Shown: piece by piece, positions 59,225 through 64,000 of the stretch
How positions within the stretch are numbered: the stretch's first letter is position 1
Layout of the letters: the number at the start of each line of letters is the position of its first letter
From: Protea cynaroides
Lineage: Eukaryota > Streptophyta > Magnoliopsida > Proteales > Proteaceae
Direction: 5' to 3'
DNA: 64,000 bases
Assembly: GCA_028583415.1 (NCBI GenBank)
Contig: CM053265.1
Coordinates: forward strand, 36,806,873-36,870,872
Notes under the pieces: generated by a model
Told to the model about the DNA's origin: nothing
Seen by the model: the letters and a program-made list of their open reading frames with translations, nothing else
The model's database searches: none
Translations under genes and position numbers: made by a program

Positions 59225-60120
59225 GAGCTTGTTATTTGCGTCCAGCTCCACGGGTCTTCCACAAGATTATCCAAAGATAATCCGATCCCGTAAAGTGGGC
59301 ACTATGAGAGGGTTTCTCAGCTGACCCGGTTCCCGATATACAAGATATCGCACTCGCCAGCCCGTCTGCCTTCCATACATCATCATGCGGACTATGATTA
59401 GTGCCACATTGTCCGGTCATAGGGGTAATCTACCCTATGGACGCATGATTACAGTCCTACTAACCCGTCTGGGGGTTGACCTGGTGGATGAGAAGATCGA
59501 GGAGAAGACCTTCTCGTCGCCTCTAGATTGGGAGGCAATATGCAAGATGGGTATGCGGGATGCCCAGGTTAGTGATGAGGAGAGGAACGCGATGGTGCAC
59601 CCTCACACTCGTATCGAGATAGCTGATGCTGAGGCTGTTGCTGCCGCTGCTAGAGCTCATGTGGATCCCATCGACGATGACGACTGCATGTATATAGATG
59701 TTGACGCGATACCACCGCCTTCACCTACTCATGCGGCTGGTGTTGGTACTTCTTCTGCGGTGGATCCTGTACCTGAGACTGGTCCTTCTTTTGCGGCTGG
59801 CCCTTCACGCCCACCTCCTGATATGATGGAGATGCTGCAGGAGGTCAGGGAGGCTCAGCGCAGATCTGATCTGAGGATGGAGGAGTTGCTAGACTCTCAG
59901 CGTGTGAGAGTGGATGAGCTGCTAGCTGCCCAGCGCATATCAGATACGCGGATGGGAGAGCTCATAGAGATTCAGCGTGCGACTGATAGGAGGGTAGCCG
60001 ATCTCACAGCTAGTCTACAGACGACCCAGAATCAGATAGCCTGGTTGACTAGAGTCTATGCTGAGGACTATGACTGAGATCGTGAGGCCCCACCTCCTCC
60101 TTCACCTCCAGCTTCTTGAT
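59225..60120 (+). pseudogene. E5 copy of the antisense gene, 3' part
   Basis: It aligns with 38539-39389 of E2. A frameshift with a TAA near 59277 (ATCCAAAGATAATCC against ATCCAGCATAATCTG in E2) breaks the start. From 59385 the frame is open for 230 codons and reads through the place where E2 has TAG (here EEKTFSSPLDW). The coiled coil carries one extra unit (ISDTRMGELIEIQ). A TGA at 60075-60077 ends it about 16 codons before the E2 stop. Amino-acid-level similarity to E2 remains high across the domain end, acidic patch and coiled coil. Confidence 0.8.
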
Positions 60121-60382
60121 CGTACTTTAGTTTGCTTGTACTTCAGAGTAACTGTCTGGGTTGTAGACTGTACTCTGCTTTAGTAATGTATATACGTTTT
60201 GTTTCTCTCACTCATTGTATGTAACTTGTTTCCCCTTTAATAGATGCATTATTCTCTTTTTAAATTTGGTCTCAATCATCACTTGTGCTTACAGTGTGTT
60301 AATATTACTGTTTTTACTTTTATCCTATCTCAGTTCATGATTTTCTCGAATGTATGTTATTTCAGTGGACAAGGCCTGAGAT

Positions 60383-60394
60383 GCTCTGATACCA
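60383..60394 (-). other. Primer-binding site of E5
   Basis: The minus strand reads TGGTATCAGAGC, identical to E2 and E4. Confidence 0.95.
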
Positions 60395-60397
60395 AGT

Positions 60398-62709
60398 TGT
60401 CACACCCCAATTCTGCACTATCCAGAATGATGTGATGAACCGCTAATAAACCAACGGTTCAACCAGGATCTCAAATAGGCTATCCCCGCATTATCTAAAC
60501 TTACACACATTCGTAATCATAATCAGAGTAAATACACAATAGCGGAAGTCTTATAATAACATGAACTGAGAAACTAAGACGATATTAATAATTTAATAGC
60601 AAATTATTCTGTTTTTAACTAAGGCATAAATATTTAAGTACCAAATACATGTCTTAATAAATCCAATAAAGAAACCTATAAAATATCTAATCAAATACAC
60701 ACGAGTTGCACTCGCAAGAGGAGTCGTGTGTATCCACTTCAGCTTCAGCTTACATCGCTGCCACCTTCCCGTACGCAGTCGCATTCATATAATTTTCAAC
60801 GGTATAACCTACATCATCAACTAAAAATATTCGACGTCGAGGGGTGAGCACACCTCACAGCTCAGTGAGTAGCGAAAACAATGCAACAATACATATGCAT
60901 GTAAATTAATTTATATCTTTGGTTAGGTTTAAAGTTTTCAGTATGCAATAGAAAGGTTTAGGTAGCCAAAGGTCGCGTTTATTGACCCCGCCTCTATACA
61001 CAAGTGTGTGACGTCACCCGAAGATCACGTTTATCGTCGACTCACATGCACCCAACCATGAACAGTATATAACAAAGGTTAACGTTTATTGCTTTATATT
61101 GCCATACCAACACGTAAGCCCCTGTTAGCGAGGGCTGCAAACTGGGCTCGCAACTAACCAATCCTAATGCCAAAAGTGTATCCAAAGCCTCACCCCAGCA
61201 CCCTCAGAATGTCCATAGAGATAGAGATAAGGCCCTCCGGTAGATTCAGAGACTACAAGGACCGAGACCACCTCCCCTGATACTCTACGACACAATAGTT
61301 CTGCTAAAGTAATACCGATACGAAGATCCCAATGCACAAGACTTGAGTTAGAGATAGAGCTAAAGAGCTGAGACCCGCCAAAGGTTAACGTTTATTGACG
61401 TTCTCATCACACCTCCCCTGATACTCGCTCGCATCAAGTACATCAACCACACACATACAAGCACATGCCTATTCCTATCATCATCATCATCATCATGTTA
61501 TAAACAATAAAGTAAATATGCATGAACAAATAATAGAAATATTATATGGCATGCTGTATGCACATTATAAACATATTCGCATAGAATCAAGCATGGCGTA
61601 GGACTCAAGAAAATAGAAAACAGTTTTTCTTATTAACCAATTTAATTTGGAGTTCTGGTTCCTCACCTTAGCTTGCTAATATATATTTTTCCAAGATTTA
61701 GAATCACCTTTACAATGCTATTATATTGCTAGAAGACCTAACAAAGCCGATAGAATTTAATTAGAATTTATTCAGAATTTAAAAACCATTCTGTTAACTG
61801 AGGGTCAGAGGTAGGGGCGAAGTCCTGATCAACCTTGGGTGCGACCCTCCCCAGATTCTGAACTTCCCAAACACTGAGGGTCGATGGTCAGGGACACCTA
61901 GGGTCGGATGGTCATCGACCCTCGGTGCGACCCTCTATGCACTTTGGTCCAGTTCCCTCTATTTGATCCATTCTTCGTGTTTGGGGTCCTATGGCTTGCT
62001 TCTACATTCCATTAAACATTCATTCAATGGTCTGAAACGTTGTATAATCCATCTAAATAGTTTTCATGCATTCTCCTATGGTTTTCCATGAAAACCTAAC
62101 CATAGATTGATGGTTTGGGTTTCTCCGAGATCACACTCTCAACAATAACTAACCTAAGGTCTGTAGAAACTCATGGAATTAGTATCCATACCTGAGAAGA
62201 TTACTTTTTCTCTAAAATTCTTCTCCTTTTTGCTAAGTTCTCTTCCTTGCCTTTCTTCTTCCTCTTTTCCTTCTCCTCTATTTCTCTCAATTCAATTAGG
62301 GTTGTGAAAGGAGTGAAAGTGGCTTAGGGACGTCCTTTAAATAAAGTAGGAACATCCTAAAATAAGTCCCTTTGAGATTAGGAAAGAATCCCAATCGAAA
62401 ATTAGGAAATTTCCTAATTTTAGTTTCTTACGGCAACAGAGGGTCGATGGGAAGGTCGATGATCCCGTCGACCCTAGGGTCCTAAGCTGTCCGACCCTCC
62501 CTTCAAAACTGAGGGTCTGACTTACTACTTTGGGAGGTCCGATCCTGCTTAGCTGGGTATGCGACCCTTCCCCTATTTTAAGTATTTTTGGGTCAATTTG
62601 ATACTTGGGATCTCGATCTCCTTCACACCCTTGGTCCGTTTGACTCGACCATGATGGGTAAACCTGGTTAAAGGTGGTAAGACCGGGTTAAATTGACACG
62701 GGTCTTACA
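60398..62709 (-). repeat. E5 5' LTR
   Basis: 2312 bp, TGTCACACCCC...GGGTCTTACA on plus, closest to the E2 LTRs (GGTCGCGTTTATTG and GGTTAACGTTTATTG words at 60968-61090 and 61380-61400). GGGTCGA clusters lie at 61797-61935 and 62438-62570, some words mutated. Confidence 0.95.
62336..62345 (-). promoter_or_regulatory. TATA-like site in E5 5' LTR
   Basis: The minus strand reads TTTATTTAAAGGACGTCCC at the place of the E2/E4 TATA box. The core TATTTAAA is preserved. Confidence 0.5.
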
Positions 62710-64000
62710 TCTCAGCCCTTGGATTAAGAGTTGGAGAAAAACCCTAGACAATTTAAAAGAAAGGGACTGTTGCGGGTAGCGGAGGAAAAAAAGGAGAAAG
62801 GGGGACAGATGGCCACGGCTGTTGGAGGGGGAGCCGTAGCAAAGAGAAAATTGAGAAGAGAGAAATCAGGGAGGGTTTGAGAGAGAGACGGCGGGGAGAG
62901 TGAGAAAAACAAAGGAGAATGAAAAGAAAATGGCAGCTGAAGGAAGAAGACATGGAACAGTGGGAGACGGAGAGAAATGAGTGAAAAGAAAGAGATAAAA
63001 TAAGGGAGAGATTGAGGAAGAAGAAGTGAAGAAGGAAGAAGGTGGCGGTGCTGCTGTAAGGAGGAAGAGGCGGCAGCTACTGTGCAGAAAATCAAAATAA
63101 AAAAAGAAGGAAGAAACTGTGATAAGAGGCACAGAAGCACAGAGAAAATGATATGGATGCCGCAGGAGGAAGAAGAACGAGTTGCAGCTGGAACCTAAAA
63201 ATTTGATCGGCTGAATTCATTAGCTCTCTAACCGACTATTAATTTTAGTTCAGATGACCTCTCCTCCATCCATAGTTTATTTTGGTTATTCATTTGTATG
63301 CTGTATCCCCTTGAATCTTCCCCCTTTAATTTTTCTCCATGGAGTATGATTTCGTTAGGTTAGGTGTTTGGTTTGGTCTGTTTTCTTGTTTGTGTAATAG
63401 GTTTTGATTCAGTTAAGAATTAGATTTCTAGATTCTTCTTATTTTTTTTTATTTCTTAGGGAGGGTTCAACTAAAAGGTTTTGTTTCTCTTTAATGGGTA
63501 AGATTCGGTAATATTTTGTTGTATTGTTTGTTTTTTTACACATACTCAGTCAGGCTCATTTCTGTACACCTCAGTGTTCTCTCTTCTCAGTAATTAGTCT
63601 AGTTGATGAATTTCTTTGTTAGAAGTAGGACTTGCAGTTGAATGAATGTTTCGTACATTCAACTTCTACCAGGTAGTCGTTTGATTCCTTTCCTAGATTC
63701 GGTTTCAGTTGGATTGGGCTTGCTTGCTTTCAAAGAAATTTCGGTTAATGGTATTGGGGATGAGATTGGATGGTGCTGTAATTTATTTGTCTAGAGTTTC
63801 TAATTACTTGGGAAGCCATTGTATGCGATAAGGTTTTTCTGATTTTCAAGTAATTATATATATTTCTCCCCCATCTCCGATTGGGAAATGTAAAATGTAT
63901 CCCTGTTTTCTTGTCTATTGCAGGGCATCAACATTTTTCCCAAATTTAGAGCTGATTCTCCATGTTTCTACTAAGTCCAATTGCTGTTTCTGAACACTTG
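62710..64000. other. Non-LTR region, possible host gene flank
   Basis: 62750-63170 is strongly purine-rich on plus (repeated GAGAAAG/GGAAGAAG), which creates a Ser/Phe/Leu-rich chance ORF on minus (62724-63140). From 63200 the plus strand is T-rich and intron-like. TTGTCTATTGCAG/GGCATC at 63923 resembles a plant 3' splice site. No LTR, RT or domain was recognised, so this may be the 5' UTR and first intron of a plus-strand gene continuing right, but nothing in the window proves it. Confidence 0.3.

Larger units (their letters stand above)
59225..62709 (-). mobile_element. Family-T element E5, 5' end only
   Basis: It contains the 3' half of the antisense gene, a primer site and a full 5' LTR (60398-62709). 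The rest of the element (gag-pol, 3' LTR) should lie in the gap unless E5 is truncated. Its gene content matches E2, not E3 or E4. TCTCA at 62710-62714 is the candidate target duplication, unpaired here. Confidence 0.9.

Noticed and set aside
58668..59324. Long ORFs of about 190-218 codons on both strands
   Set aside because: They run through the 500-N gap and have almost no real codons.
62724..63140. 138-codon minus ORF that looks like a signal peptide or membrane protein
   Set aside because: It is a Ser/Leu/Phe-only composition artefact of a purine-rich plus strand, with no conserved motif.

Overview
This is nuclear DNA of a flowering plant, and almost all of it is nested LTR retrotransposons. 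The pol domains belong to three Ty3/gypsy lineages known from angiosperms (Tekay/Del-like chromovirus, Tat/Ogre-like, Athila-like). No bacterial features, tRNA, rRNA or CRISPR were seen, and no convincing host protein gene. Every retroelement whose direction can be read lies on the minus strand, so 5' LTRs are on the right and 3' LTRs on the left.

Layout. 1-586: end of a family-T LTR (element E1) sitting inside a diverged LTR (E0, 587-1669). 1670-4481: 5' end of an unclassified reverse-transcribing element with a tRNA-iMet primer site, a TATA box and upstream 32-bp repeats. 4482-7264: an old relative of the family-T LTR (E6), cut by an Athila-like element (7265-12812: 3' LTR, integrase, RNase H, most of RT). 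12813-58724: one Tat/Ogre-like element with LTRs of about 5.8 kb. Its left LTR (A) holds E3 (13087-22808), its integrase gene holds E2 (30031-41972), and its right LTR (B) holds E4 (43964-53509). Its gag, protease and RT are deleted. 58725-59224 is a 500-N assembly gap, followed by the 5' part of E5 (to 62709). 62710-64000 is non-LTR sequence that may flank or belong to a host gene.

E1 to E5 are one family, called T here. It is a Tekay-like chromovirus with 2.3-kb LTRs (TGTAAGACCC...GGGGTGTGACA on the minus strand), a tRNA-iMet primer site and 5-bp target duplications. E2 is the most complete (gag, PR, RT, RNase H, INT, chromodomain-like tail), but it has stop codons and catalytic substitutions. 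E3 and E4 have no recognisable gag. E4 looks like a recombinant between an E2-like pol and an E3-like 5' region. The E3 and E4 insertions are confirmed by their empty sites in the opposite Tat LTR. The E2 insertion is confirmed by the Tat integrase frame resuming across it.

The most interesting candidate is an antisense gene carried by E2 and E5 between primer site and gag. It is a plus-strand ORF of about 438 codons that resembles plant 'putative transposon protein' domains and ends in a coiled coil. It appears to have its own 5'-UTR intron. Just upstream lies a 12-copy array of GGGTCGA/TCGACCC words, and the same words are clustered twice in every family-T LTR. In diverged LTRs other words occupy the same positions. 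This suggests a DNA-binding factor coevolving with its sites, comparable in logic to VANC proteins of VANDAL transposons. That function is inference.
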